Shown here: in pieces, positions 15,290 through 23,973 of the stretch
How the letters are laid out: every line of letters starts with the position of its first letter
Numbering within the stretch: position 1 is the stretch's first letter
Origin: Alloyangia pacifica
GTDB lineage: Bacteria; Pseudomonadota; Alphaproteobacteria; Rhodobacterales; Rhodobacteraceae
Direction: 5' to 3'
Length of the DNA stretch: 64,000 nucleotides
Assembly (NCBI RefSeq): GCF_020524285.1
Contig: NZ_JAIVKX010000015.1
Location: 124,001-188,000 of the forward strand
Made by a program: the position numbers and the translations under genes
Notes under the pieces: generated by a model
What the model was told of the DNA's origin: nothing
What the model saw: only the letters and a program-made list of their open reading frames with translations
Database searches by the model: none

Positions 15290-16201
15290 TTAATGCCGCG
15301 ATTGAATGAGAGCGCCGTGATTTGAAGCAATCGCGCGCGTTCTTGCCTTGCGCCAGGCGCCAGGGGTCTCTCCCTGCGCGGCGCGGAAGGCGCGGGTGAG
15401 ATGGGCCTGGTCGGAGAAGCCGGTGGCCGCGGCGATCTCTGCAAGGCCCATCGGCGTGTCGGTCATCAGCCCCATCGCCGTTTCCACCCGAAGTTGCGTC
15501 AGCCAGCGCTGCGGCGTGGTGCCGAGGCTCTGCTTGAAGGCGCGGGTCAGCCAGCTTTCCGACAGGCCCGCCAGTTCGGCCAGTTCGGCGACCTCGATCC
15601 GCCGGTGCAGCGCCTTGGTGGCATGGCTCTGCAACTCGCGGATCACATGCGGCGGCAGCCCGCCGCGCCGTGGTTCCGCCTCGGTTGCGCCGAGGTCGAG
15701 CACCTCGCAGAGCAGCGCCGACAGCAGTCCGTCGAGCATCAAGTCGGGGCGGGTCGGGGTCTGCACCTCCTCGGCCAGCAGCGCAGCGAGCGGGCCGGTT
15801 CGTTGCGCGTCAGTCAGGAAATGCGCTTCGTCGATCCGCCGCGCGCCGCGCGCCGCCCGCAGCCGTTGCGCCAGCGGGCCGGCCTCGAGGTGAAAGTCGA
15901 GATGCGCGTAGTCCCGCTCTTCGGGGAGCGCGCTCCAGAGCGGCATGCCGGCGGGAATGTAGAAGGCGCCGATCCCCTCCATCCACGGCCCGTCCGTTGT
16001 GGTGCGCAGGCGCAGCGCAGCGGGGCGCGCGCCGAGGAAGACCACCAGCCGCGGATCGGGGGAACGGTAGAAACCGCCCGCCCCGGCCTCGCCGCGCACG
16101 TGCCAGACGTCGGCAATCGCACCGCCCCAACGCCGCCATCGCAGCGGGCGCGTGGGGCGGATGGCTCGGGTCTGCGATGTCATGCGGGGCATGAAGGTCA
16201 T
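15290..16201 (-). CDS. AraC-family transcriptional regulator
   Basis: Up to 303 residues (starts at 16201, or at the in-frame ATG at 16183). The N-terminal half is a cupin-like sensing region with IGAFYIPAGMPLWSAL; the C-terminal 100 residues carry the two helix-turn-helix motifs of AraC proteins: ELAELAGLSESWLTRAFKQSLG and then LAEIAAATGFSDQAHLTRAFRAAQGETPGAWR. Regulators of this layout next to TonB receptors (PchR, AlcR, YbtA) respond to their cognate siderophore. The gene is upstream of and codirectional with the receptor and exporter genes, so it probably autoregulates and controls them. Confidence 0.88.
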   Translation of the reverse strand: MTFMPRMTSQTRAIRPTRPLRWRRWGGAIADVWHVRGEAGAGGFYRSPDPRLVVFLGARPAALRLRTTTDGPWMEGIGAFYIPAGMPLWSALPEERDYAHLDFHLEAGPLAQRLRAARGARRIDEAHFLTDAQRTGPLAALLAEEVQTPTRPDLMLDGLLSALLCEVLDLGATEAEPRRGGLPPHVIRELQSHATKALHRRIEVAELAELAGLSESWLTRAFKQSLGTTPQRWLTQLRVETAMGLMTDTPMGLAEIAAATGFSDQAHLTRAFRAAQGETPGAWRKARTRAIASNHGALIQSRH

Positions 16202-16625
16202 GGCGGCTCGCGTCGATCGGGCAGGGAGGCGCGGCCCGCGGGACGTGGCGGACCCGGGTGCCGGCAGGAAGTTACGGCAGACATGGCCTTGCGCGCGCCG
16301 AAGCGAGACGCTGGATCAATGCGCTCTTCTAGAAAAGCTGACTAGTTTAGTCAAGCAAGTCCCGAGGGTGGGAAATGGGGGGTCGCGTCGAATCGTCCGG
16401 ACGCCGGAGACCGGCAGGCCACACGTCGCGCCTGCGGTCCTCTCGGGTGCGTCCCGGTAAAATGCACAAATTGGCGGCATGATTTCCGGGAAATTTTCAG
16501 CCGACCCAAGGTCCACTTCATCGCGCCGCCATTTTCATACCAATTGATTTGATCGCTTGCTATGGAAACTGAAATCGCTGCGGCGCGGCGGGGACAGTCG
16601 AAGGATGACGGCGAAGGATGACGGC
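16202..16625. other. Divergent intergenic regulatory region (araC-type gene / catabolic operon)
   Basis: A 424-base gap between the AraC gene (-) and the creatininase-family gene (+). No convincing gene lies in it. It holds a 15-base inverted repeat at 16339-16353, a smaller one (GACC-CAA-GGTC, 16503-16513), and an AT-rich patch at about 16535-16560 that could be the promoter of the plus-strand operon. Confidence 0.6.
16339..16353. promoter_or_regulatory. Inverted repeat TGACTA-GTT-TAGTCA, candidate operator for the operon's TetR regulator
   Basis: Perfect six-base arms with a three-base spacer, extended by an A/T mismatch-tolerant flank (CTGACTA and TAGTCAAG). The arms resemble the RutR consensus TTGACCA-NN-TGGTCAA, though the spacer is one base longer and the CCA core is CTA. 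The operon downstream encodes a RutR-like TetR protein at 23338. About 270 bases before the first start codon, so the transcript leader would be long unless the promoter lies closer. Confidence 0.45.
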
Positions 16626-17426
16626 ATGAAACGATACTGGGCGGACTACAGCAGCCGGGAGTTTGCCGCGCTCGACCGCGAGAAGCTGATCGCGGTGCTG
16701 CCGCTCGGGGCCATCGAACAGCACGGCCCGCACCTGCCCATGTCCGTCGACACCGCCACGGTCGAGGGGCTCGTCGCCCGTCTCGCCAGGGATCTGCCGG
16801 GCAGCAGCCCGGTTGTCTTCCTGCCGACGCAGGCGGTCACCAAGAGCAACGAGCACAGCGCCTATCCCGGCAGTCTCACGCTGTCGGCCGAGACCCTGCT
16901 GCGGGTCTGGACCGAGATCGGCGCCTGTGTCGCCCGTTCGGGCGTGCGCAAGATCGTCCTGCTCAACGGCCATGGCGGCAATATTCCGGCAATGGACATC
17001 GTCGCCCGCGAGCTGCGCGAGAAGCACAAGATGATGGCCTTTGCCCTGAGCTGGTTCGCGGCGGGCATGCCCGAAGGCGTCTACTCTGAGCGCGAGCTGC
17101 GCCACGGCATCCACGCCGGGGACATGGAAACCTCGGTCATGCTGGCGCTCGACCCCGAGAACGTCGACATGTCCCGGGCCCGCGACTTCCCCTCGCAGGC
17201 AGAGAACTGGGCGCAGGAAACCCCCTCGATCGCGCTGCCCGGCCCGGCAAAGCCAGCCTGGCTGACGCAGGATCTCAGTAGCGCGGGCGCCTGCGGCGAG
17301 GCACATCTGGCCAGCGCCGAGAAGGGTGAGGCGACGCTCGACAATGCCGTTGAGAAGCTCAACGCGATCTTCGACGAGATCGACCGCGCGCCGCTGTCGC
17401 GCCTCGACACGCAGCCCGACTGGTAA
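16626..17426 (+). CDS. Creatininase-family amidohydrolase
   Basis: A 266-residue metal hydrolase. Start chosen at the ATG at 16626 (MKRYWADYSSREFAALD, the usual family beginning); an in-frame ATG at 16605 has its purine stretch too close. Metal and catalytic residues of the creatininase fold are visible: LPLGAIEQHGPHLPMSVDT (Glu, His, Asp), LNGHGGN and HAGDMETSVML (His and Glu). The family opens cyclic amides or removes formyl groups (creatininase, FAPy deformylase, MftE). Which ring it opens here is unknown. First gene of a compact operon; the stop codon is embedded in the ribosome site TAAGGAG of the next gene. Confidence 0.88.
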   Translation: MKRYWADYSSREFAALDREKLIAVLPLGAIEQHGPHLPMSVDTATVEGLVARLARDLPGSSPVVFLPTQAVTKSNEHSAYPGSLTLSAETLLRVWTEIGACVARSGVRKIVLLNGHGGNIPAMDIVARELREKHKMMAFALSWFAAGMPEGVYSERELRHGIHAGDMETSVMLALDPENVDMSRARDFPSQAENWAQETPSIALPGPAKPAWLTQDLSSAGACGEAHLASAEKGEATLDNAVEKLNAIFDEIDRAPLSRLDTQPDW

Positions 17427-17436
17427 GGAGCCCGCC

Positions 17437-18252
17437 ATGCCCCTCGACACCACCGCGAAATCCCCTGTGCAGGGCGCTGCGCAGATCGAGATGTCCCACG
17501 TCTTCAAGCGTTTCGACAATGGAACGCTGGCGCTGCAGGACATGGACCTCACCATCCGCCAGGGCGAGTTCGTCAGCCTGCTCGGGCCCTCGGGCTGCGG
17601 CAAGTCGACGGCGCTGCGGATGATCTCGGGGCTGCTCGCGCCCTCGTCCGGGCAGATCACCGTCAACGGCCACGCGCCCGGGAAAGGCGTGCAGGGCGGC
17701 GACGTCAGCTTCGTCTTCCAGGAGCCGACGCTGATGCCCTGGGCCACGGTCTTCGACAACGTTTACCTGCCGCTGAAGCTGCGCGGCCTGAGCCGCAAGC
17801 AGGCCGAGGCGCAGGTGACCGAGGCGCTGGAGATGGTGGGTCTTGCCAAGTTCGGCGGCAGCTACCCGCGCGAGCTCTCGGGCGGCATGAAAATGCGCGT
17901 GTCGATCGCCCGCGCCATGGTCACCAGGCCGAAGCTATTGCTGATGGACGAGCCCTTCGCGGCGCTCGACGAGATGACCCGCTTCAAGCTCAACAACGAC
18001 GTGCTGAACCTCTGGCGCCGCAACGGGCTAACGGTGATCTTCGTCACCCACTCGGTGTTCGAGAGCGTCTACCTGTCGAGCCGTGTCGTGGTCATGGCGC
18101 CGCGCCCCGGCCGGGTGGTGCACGACATGGCGCTGCCCGATGCCACCACGCGCGACGCGCACTACCGCACCACGCCTGAATACGCCGAGACCTGCCGTCT
18201 CGTCTCCGATGCACTCGAAGGGACCATGGACGATGTCGACCTCAACCACTGA
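17437..18252 (+). CDS. ABC transporter ATPase, nitrate/sulfonate/taurine type
   Basis: 271 residues, starting at the ATG at 17437 behind TAAGGAG. Walker A is GPSGCGKSTALRMISGL, the signature LSGGMKMRVSIARAM, Walker B LLLMDEPFAALDE, and the switch histidine in FVTHSVFES; the Q-loop reads VFQEPTLMPWATV, which is typical of the SsuB/TauB/ThiZ family. It powers the permease and binding protein encoded at 18233 and 21691. The end overlaps the permease start by 20 bases. Confidence 0.92.
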   Translation: MPLDTTAKSPVQGAAQIEMSHVFKRFDNGTLALQDMDLTIRQGEFVSLLGPSGCGKSTALRMISGLLAPSSGQITVNGHAPGKGVQGGDVSFVFQEPTLMPWATVFDNVYLPLKLRGLSRKQAEAQVTEALEMVGLAKFGGSYPRELSGGMKMRVSIARAMVTRPKLLLMDEPFAALDEMTRFKLNNDVLNLWRRNGLTVIFVTHSVFESVYLSSRVVVMAPRPGRVVHDMALPDATTRDAHYRTTPEYAETCRLVSDALEGTMDDVDLNH

Positions 18253-19099
18253 CCCCGTGACCATGGCCGCGCAGAGCGCCCCCGCCTCGGAAGACCCCGC
18301 GCTGCGCGCCGCCCGCCGCGAGCGCCGGATGCGCATCCTCATGCCCTGCATCGCGCTGCTCGCCGCGCTCGGGCTGTGGGAGTTCCTCGTGCGCTACAAC
18401 GAGATCCCGCACTACCTGATCCCGGCCCCGAGCCTGATTGCCAAGACGCTCTGGACCGATGGCCCGTCGCTGCTGTCGAGCGCGTGGTTCACCGTCAAGC
18501 TGACGCTGCTCTCGCTCGGCCTTGCGATCATCGGCGGCGTGGCGCTGGGGATGGTCTTTGCCCTCTCGCGCACCATCGAGATGAGCCTCTTTCCCTTCGC
18601 GGTGATCCTGCAGGTGACGCCGGTCGTCGCCATCGCGCCGCTGATCCTGATCTATGTCGACAGCACCTTCGCGGCGCTGCTGATCTGCGCGTGGATCGTC
18701 GCCTTCTTCCCGATCCTGTCGAATACCGCCATCGGCATGCGCAGCGCCGACCACAATCTGCGCGACCTCTTCACGCTCTACGGCGCGACCAAGTGGCAGC
18801 GCCTGCGCTACCTGCTGATCCCCTCGGCGCTGCCCTACTTCATGGCCGCGCTGAAGATCGCCGGGGGGCTCGCGCTGATCGGCGCGGTGGTGGCCGAGTT
18901 CGTCGCCGGCACAGCCGGGCAGAACACCGGTCTGGCCTCGCGCATCCTCGAGTCCAGCTTCCGCAACGAGATCCCCCGGATGTTCGCGGCGCTCTTGCTG
19001 GTGTCGATGCTGGGCATCGCGATCTTCCTCGCCACCTCCTGGCTTTCACGCGCCGTGCTCGGTCATTGGCACGAGAGCGAAATCAAGCGGCAGGGCTGA
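18233..19099 (+). CDS. ABC transporter permease, SsuC/TauC/ThiX type
   Basis: 288 residues; start at the ATG at 18233 (MSTSTTDPVTMAAQ) inside the end of the ATPase gene. After a charged N-terminus come six membrane helices; the coupling segment TLYGATKWQRLRYLLIPSALPYFMAALKIAGG is the EAA loop that contacts the ATPase (written here as positions about 185-215). Works with the ATPase at 17437 and the binding protein at 21691. Four bases separate it from the amidohydrolase gene. Confidence 0.9.
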   Translation: MSTSTTDPVTMAAQSAPASEDPALRAARRERRMRILMPCIALLAALGLWEFLVRYNEIPHYLIPAPSLIAKTLWTDGPSLLSSAWFTVKLTLLSLGLAIIGGVALGMVFALSRTIEMSLFPFAVILQVTPVVAIAPLILIYVDSTFAALLICAWIVAFFPILSNTAIGMRSADHNLRDLFTLYGATKWQRLRYLLIPSALPYFMAALKIAGGLALIGAVVAEFVAGTAGQNTGLASRILESSFRNEIPRMFAALLLVSMLGIAIFLATSWLSRAVLGHWHESEIKRQG

Positions 19100-19102
19100 G
19101 CG

Positions 19103-20272
19103 ATGACCACGTTGAACGGGGTCGCCCTCGCCGGGCGCGCGGGGCATTGGGACGTGACGCTGGAGGGCGCGCGGATTGGCGCGCTCACCCCGTCGGAGGG
19201 GAAGGCGGGGGGCCTGCTGCTGCCCTGCTTCGCCGACGCGCACGTCCATCTCGACAAGACCTTCACCGCCGCCCGCGTGCCGAGCCGTCCGCAATCGCTG
19301 CACGAGGCGATCGAGCTGATGGCCGGGGATAAACCGAACTGGACGACGGACGACCTGCGCCAGCGCGCGGCGCGCGGGCTGCGCCGCGCCTTTGGCAATG
19401 GCACCAAAGCGATGCGCACCCACGTGGATTGGACCGAGGCCGAGATGCCCGAGGCGCTGCCGGTGCTGCGCGGGCTGGCCGAAGAGTGGCGCGGCAGTGT
19501 CGATCTTCAGCTTGCCACGCTGACGCCGCTGGATGCCTTCGCCGAGATTGGCGGCCGGATCGCGGAGGAGATCGCCGGGACCGGCGCCGTGCTGGGCGCC
19601 TTCGTCTACCGCAACGACGATATCCCCGGAAAGCTGCGCAGGGTCTTTGATCTGGCCGAAAAGCACGACCTGCAGCTCGACTTCCACGTGGACGAGGGTC
19701 TGGAACCGGAAGCGCAGGGGCTCGACGCGATCCTGCACGAGACCGAGGCGCGTGGCATGGCGGGCCGGGTGCTGGTGGGGCACTGCTGTTCGCTCTCGGT
19801 GCGCCCCGAGGGTGCGGTGGCCGATCTGCTGGGCCGGGCAGGGGAGGCCGGTATGGCCCTATGTACCCTGCCCACAACCAACGCCTTCCTGCAGGACGCC
19901 ACCCCCGGCCGCACTCCGCGGCTGCGCGGGCTGGCGCCGGTGCACGAGGCGCGCGCAGCGGGGATGCCGGTGATGCTGGCCTCGGACAACGTGTGCGACC
20001 CCTTCTACCCGCAGGGCGACTACGACCTCTTCGACGTCTACCGCATGGCCGTGCTCGCCGGGCACCTCGACCCGGCAAGCTGGCTGTCCAGCGTCACCGA
20101 AACCCCGGCGCAGTGGCTCGGCCAGGACGTCGAGATCAAGACCGGCGCCCCCGCCGATTTCATCCATATCGCCGCCACCGGCCTCGACGATGCGCTGAAC
20201 CGCCCCCGCGCGGTGCGCACCGTCTGGCGCGATGGCGCCCCCATCCCCGAGACCCCCGGAGACCTCGCATGA
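19103..20272 (+). CDS. Cytosine-deaminase-like amidohydrolase
   Basis: A 389-residue metal-dependent hydrolase of the cytosine deaminase (CodA) branch. Ligands appear in the expected order: CFADAHVHLDKTF (HxH), LDFHVDEGLE (His/Glu), LVGHCCSLS (His) and ASDNVCDPFYPQGDYDLF, which matches the CodA Asp/DPWYP segment. The family deaminates cytosine, creatinine, isocytosine or related rings, or opens cyclic amides. Its substrate here cannot be read from sequence; the partner creatininase-like hydrolase and FAD oxidase suggest a ring that is oxidised, then hydrolysed. The stop overlaps the start of the oxidase gene (ATGA). Confidence 0.82.
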   Translation: MTTLNGVALAGRAGHWDVTLEGARIGALTPSEGKAGGLLLPCFADAHVHLDKTFTAARVPSRPQSLHEAIELMAGDKPNWTTDDLRQRAARGLRRAFGNGTKAMRTHVDWTEAEMPEALPVLRGLAEEWRGSVDLQLATLTPLDAFAEIGGRIAEEIAGTGAVLGAFVYRNDDIPGKLRRVFDLAEKHDLQLDFHVDEGLEPEAQGLDAILHETEARGMAGRVLVGHCCSLSVRPEGAVADLLGRAGEAGMALCTLPTTNAFLQDATPGRTPRLRGLAPVHEARAAGMPVMLASDNVCDPFYPQGDYDLFDVYRMAVLAGHLDPASWLSSVTETPAQWLGQDVEIKTGAPADFIHIAATGLDDALNRPRAVRTVWRDGAPIPETPGDLA

Positions 20273-21660
20273 CCGACACGCAACTGGCCGAACCGCAGGG
20301 CCGCCACGCCGAGGCGCTCGCCGCCTTGCGGCAGGAGCTCGAAGGCCTGCGCTTCTATGACGACGAACGCGCGCTTGAGGCGCGCTCTAAGGATTACTTC
20401 TGGTACAGCCAGATCCTCGACGCCGAACTGAAGGACAAGCGTGCCGAGCTGGTGGTGATCCCGCAGGACCAGGACGAGGTCATCCGCGTCGCCTCTGCCG
20501 CCGCGCGCCACAGGGTGCCGGTCACCCTGCGCGGCGGCGGCACCGGCAATTACGGGCAATGCGTGCCGCTCGACGGCGGGCTGGTCGTGGACCTGACGCG
20601 CCTCAACCGGATCCTCGAGATCACCCCCGGCCATGCCCATGTCGAGGCGGGAATCCGCATGTCGAAGCTCGACGATGCGGCGCGCGAGACCGGGCAGGAG
20701 CTGACCATGTACCCCTCGACCCGCAGCCTCGCCACCATCGGCGGCTTCATCGCGGGCGGCTCGGGGGGCATCGGCTCGCTGCGCCACGGCATGCTGCGCG
20801 ACGAGGGGAACCTCACATATCTCAAGGTGCTGACGCTGGAGGAAGAGCCGCAGGTGATCGAACTGCGCGGCGCCGATGTGCAGAAGGTGCACCACGCCTA
20901 TGGCACCAACGGCATCGTGCTGGAGGTCGGCCTCGCACTCACCCCCTCGACCGATTGGCTGCACACCGCCGCGCTCTTTGATGGCTACGACAAGGCGCTG
21001 CGCTTTGCCACCGCCGCGCAGGAGGACGGGCTCGACTGCTACCTGCTGACCCCGGTCGAGCGCCGCTTCGCGCCCTACTACCGCAAGTTCGAGGGCTATT
21101 TCCCCGAAGATCGCGACGCCGTCTTCGCCATGGTCGCCCCGTCGGACATGGACCGTTTCCGCGCAAGAGCCGAGGCCGAGGGCGCCACGATCTCCTTTGC
21201 GATGACCATGGAGGAGATCCACACCAACCGCCTGCAGCCCGCCTATGAATGCGGCTGGAACCACACCACGCTGCAGGCGCTGAAGGTGGACAAGGGCTGG
21301 ACCTACCTGCAGGTCGCCTATCCGCGCCCCTTCGACATCGATCTGGTGATGCGCCAGATGGACCGCTACGGCGACGAGCTCTTCTGGCACCACGAGATGG
21401 CGCGGCAGGACGGCGAGATCCAGATCTTCGCGCTGCCGCTGGTGCGCTTCCGCGGCAAGGACGAGATGTACGCTCTCATTGCTGAGCTGGAAGCAGACGG
21501 GTGCACGATCTTCGACCCGCATGTGGTCACCATCGAGGATGGCGGCATGAAAACGATCGACACGGCACAGATCGACTTCAAGAAACTGGCCGACCCCTAC
21601 GGGCTGATGAACCCGGGCAAGACCCGGGGCTGGCGCCCCGAAATGGCGCGCAGCGCATAA
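20269..21660 (+). CDS. FAD-linked oxidase (FAD-binding type 4 / vanillyl-alcohol oxidase fold)
   Basis: 463 residues; start at the ATG overlapping the amidohydrolase stop. Residues 55-235 form the FAD-binding domain with VVIPQDQDEVIRVASAAARH, VTLRGGGTGNYGQCVPLDGG, VDLTRLNRI and FIAGGSGGIGSLRHG. The C-terminal half is the substrate domain and ends with DPYGLMNPGKTRGW, the usual GlcD-like closing motif. Such flavoproteins oxidise hydroxy acids, amines or alcohols. No covalent-FAD His in the usual position is obvious. In this operon it likely oxidises the imported compound or a ring-opening intermediate. Confidence 0.85.
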   Translation: MTDTQLAEPQGRHAEALAALRQELEGLRFYDDERALEARSKDYFWYSQILDAELKDKRAELVVIPQDQDEVIRVASAAARHRVPVTLRGGGTGNYGQCVPLDGGLVVDLTRLNRILEITPGHAHVEAGIRMSKLDDAARETGQELTMYPSTRSLATIGGFIAGGSGGIGSLRHGMLRDEGNLTYLKVLTLEEEPQVIELRGADVQKVHHAYGTNGIVLEVGLALTPSTDWLHTAALFDGYDKALRFATAAQEDGLDCYLLTPVERRFAPYYRKFEGYFPEDRDAVFAMVAPSDMDRFRARAEAEGATISFAMTMEEIHTNRLQPAYECGWNHTTLQALKVDKGWTYLQVAYPRPFDIDLVMRQMDRYGDELFWHHEMARQDGEIQIFALPLVRFRGKDEMYALIAELEADGCTIFDPHVVTIEDGGMKTIDTAQIDFKKLADPYGLMNPGKTRGWRPEMARSA

Positions 21661-21690
21661 CAAGACCCTCCGACCAACAGGACAAAATCC

Positions 21691-22701
21691 ATGAAGAAAC
21701 TCTCCATTTCCCTGACCGCCCTCGCGGCTTCGCTGGCCGCGTCTGCCGCCTTCGCCGGCGACAAGGTCGTCTTCGGCACCAACTGGCTGGCCCAGGGCGG
21801 CCACGGCGGTTTCTATCAGGCGCTGGCCGACGGCACCTACGAGAAATACGGCCTCGAGGTCGAAATCCGCCAGGGCGGCCCGCAGGTGAACAACCGCCCC
21901 ATGCTAATCGCCGGCAAGCTCGACTTCCTTATGGCGGGTAACCTGCTGCTCTCGTTCGACAACGTGCGCAACGGCATCCCAACCACCGTCGTCGCCGCGA
22001 TCTTCCAGAAGGACCCGCAGGCGCTGATTGCCCATGAAGGCGTCTACGAGAGCTGGGAGGATCTGACCACCGCGCCCGAGATCCTGCTCTCCAAGGACGG
22101 GCAGTTCTCCTACTGGAAGTGGATGGTCGAGGACTTCGGCTTCCGCGACGAGCAGGTCCGCCCCTATGGCTACAACCTCGCGCAGTTCCTCAGCGACGAG
22201 AAAATGGTGCAGCAGGCCTATGCCACCGCCGAGCCGCTCTATGCCGCGGCCGAAGGCGCCGACGTGGCGACCTACCTGATGGCGGACCACGGCTGGAACA
22301 CCTATGCCACCACCATCGAGACCCGGCAGCAGATGATCGACGAGAACCCCGACGTTGTGCAACGCTTCGTCGAGGCCTCGATCGAGGGCTGGTACACCTT
22401 CCTCTATGGCGACCACACCGCCGGCTACGAAGCGATCATCGCGGCCAACCCCGAGCTGACCACCGAGAAGCTGGACGCCGAGATGGCGCAGATGGCCAAG
22501 CTCGGCATCATCGACAGCGGCGACGCGCTGGAGCTGGGGATCGGCGCGATGACCGACGCGCGCATCGCCGCCTTCTACGAAACCGCGGTGAACAGCGGCA
22601 TCCTCGAAGAGGGTGATCTCGACCTCTCCAAGGTGGCCGACACCTCCTTCGTCAACAAGCGCCACGGCATCGAGATCAAGACCGCCGCCGAAGGCAACTG
22701 A
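21691..22701 (+). CDS. Periplasmic substrate-binding protein (NMT1/SsuA-like)
   Basis: 336 residues with a signal peptide (MKKLSISLTALAASLAASAA, cleaved near AFAG). The mature protein has KVVFGTNWLAQGGHGGFYQALADG and EVEIRQGGPQVNNRPMLIAGKLDFLMAGN, the pattern of the nitrate/sulfonate/thiamine-precursor binding family. It would deliver substrate to the permease at 18233. It is separated from the rest of the transporter genes by the amidohydrolase and the oxidase, which ties those enzymes to the transported compound. Confidence 0.9.
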   Translation: MKKLSISLTALAASLAASAAFAGDKVVFGTNWLAQGGHGGFYQALADGTYEKYGLEVEIRQGGPQVNNRPMLIAGKLDFLMAGNLLLSFDNVRNGIPTTVVAAIFQKDPQALIAHEGVYESWEDLTTAPEILLSKDGQFSYWKWMVEDFGFRDEQVRPYGYNLAQFLSDEKMVQQAYATAEPLYAAAEGADVATYLMADHGWNTYATTIETRQQMIDENPDVVQRFVEASIEGWYTFLYGDHTAGYEAIIAANPELTTEKLDAEMAQMAKLGIIDSGDALELGIGAMTDARIAAFYETAVNSGILEEGDLDLSKVADTSFVNKRHGIEIKTAAEGN

Positions 22702-22718
22702 GCCGGAGGGGCGGTGCC

Positions 22719-23363
22719 ATGCGTGTCCTGATCGTCTTTGCCCATCCGGGCCGGGAAAGCTACGGCGCCGCCCTCCTTGCCACGGCCCGCGAAAGCCTCT
22801 TGCGGGCCGGGCATGAGGTCGAGGTGATCGACCTCTATGCCGAAGGCTTCGATCCGGTCCTCTCTGCCGAGGACTGGGCCGATTACATCCCCGACACCGA
22901 CCGGCTCATCGCCAAGGTCGCGCCGCATGTGGTCGCGCTGCGCCGGGCCGAGGGGCTGGTCTTCGTCTACCCCACCTGGATGTACGGCCCGCCCGCCATC
23001 CTCAAGGGCTGGATGGAGCGGGTCTGGCTGCCCGGCGTCGCCTTCGAGGTGGCCAGTGCCAACAAGAAGCGCGCGACGGGACGGTTGCAAAACATCCGGC
23101 ATTTCGCGGTGGTCACCACCTCGGGCTCGCCCTGGTGGTGGCTGCGGCTGATCCGCGACCCGGGCCGGTCGATGCTCGCCCGCGGCTTTCGCGTGCTGCT
23201 GCATCCGCGTTGCCGGGTGACCTGGTTGCAGCTACACGACATGAACCACCGCAAGCCAAAGGACCTGAAGGCTTTTCTCAAGAAGGTCGACAGGCGTCTG
23301 TCCCGGTTCGGCGAACCGGCTAGCAAGGGGAAGGGCGATGAGCGCCGCACGTCTGAAGCGTAA
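22719..23363 (+). CDS. NAD(P)H-dependent flavodoxin-fold oxidoreductase (quinone reductase type)
   Basis: 214 residues. The N-terminus MRVLIVFAHPGRESYGAALL and the segment FVYPTWMYGPPAILKGWMERVWLPG (about residues 82-106) match the KefF/MdaB/NQO1 family that binds FMN or FAD and reduces quinones or nitro groups with NAD(P)H. C-terminal 40 residues are basic and less conserved. Ribosome site GGAGG lies just upstream. It overlaps the TetR gene by 26 bases. In the operon it may recycle flavin or handle a quinone-like product, but this is inference. Confidence 0.82.
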   Translation: MRVLIVFAHPGRESYGAALLATARESLLRAGHEVEVIDLYAEGFDPVLSAEDWADYIPDTDRLIAKVAPHVVALRRAEGLVFVYPTWMYGPPAILKGWMERVWLPGVAFEVASANKKRATGRLQNIRHFAVVTTSGSPWWWLRLIRDPGRSMLARGFRVLLHPRCRVTWLQLHDMNHRKPKDLKAFLKKVDRRLSRFGEPASKGKGDERRTSEA

Positions 23364-23973
23364 GGAAATCCACGACGCCATCCGCGAGGCGGCGCTGCGC
23401 GAGTTCGCCAACACCGGGCTCTCGGGTACTTCGACCCAGCAGCTGGCCAAGGCGGCTGGGATCACCAAGGCGCAGTTGCACTACTACATTTCCTCCAAGG
23501 AGGATCTCTACCGCGAGGTGCTCGACGGGATTATCGGCCAATGGCGCGACATCTTCTTCGGCTCCGGCGACTCCGATGATCCGGCCGAGGTGATCACCGG
23601 CTACATCCGGCACAAGCTGCGGCTGTCGCTCGACTGCCCCGAGGCGTCGCGCCTCTTCCTGCACGAGCTGGGGCGCGGGGCGCCCGAGATGGGCGGCAAG
23701 TGGGAGGGGCTGCATGCCTCGGTGCAGGCGGGCACGGCGGTGATCCAGCGCTGGATCGACGAGGGCCGGATGAAGCCGGTCGACCCGCTGCTCTTCATGA
23801 TGAACATCTGGGCGGTGACCCAGCACTACGCGGACTACGAGTTGCAGAGCCGCCGTGTCCTCGGGGTCGAGGGCGATGCCGAGATGGATTTCGAGCGCAT
23901 CGCGGCGGAGGCGGTGCAGCTCTTTCTCGCCCGCGCCGGACTGGCAGCCTCCCACGACAAGGACCAGGCATGA
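23338..23973 (+). CDS. TetR-family regulator, RutR-like
   Basis: 211 residues. The N-terminal helix-turn-helix is clear: IREAALREFANTGLSGTSTQQLAKAAG followed by ITKAQLHYYISSKEDLYREVLD (residues about 12-58). The C-terminal ligand domain has the length and pattern of the RutR/YcdC group (HKLRLSLDCPEASRLFLHEL, then WIDEGRMKPVDPLLFMMNIWAVTQHYADYE). RutR responds to uracil and thymine in E. coli, and relatives control pyrimidine and hydantoin catabolism. Embedded as the eighth gene of the operon it probably regulates, with a candidate operator at 16339. It overlaps both neighbours (26 bases upstream, ATGA downstream). Confidence 0.85.
   Translation: MSAARLKRKEIHDAIREAALREFANTGLSGTSTQQLAKAAGITKAQLHYYISSKEDLYREVLDGIIGQWRDIFFGSGDSDDPAEVITGYIRHKLRLSLDCPEASRLFLHELGRGAPEMGGKWEGLHASVQAGTAVIQRWIDEGRMKPVDPLLFMMNIWAVTQHYADYELQSRRVLGVEGDAEMDFERIAAEAVQLFLARAGLAASHDKDQA

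Noticed and set aside
15244-15444. 67-residue upstream extension of the TonB receptor frame
   Set aside because: Pro/Arg-rich, overlaps the AraC gene, and the signal peptide begins at 15243.
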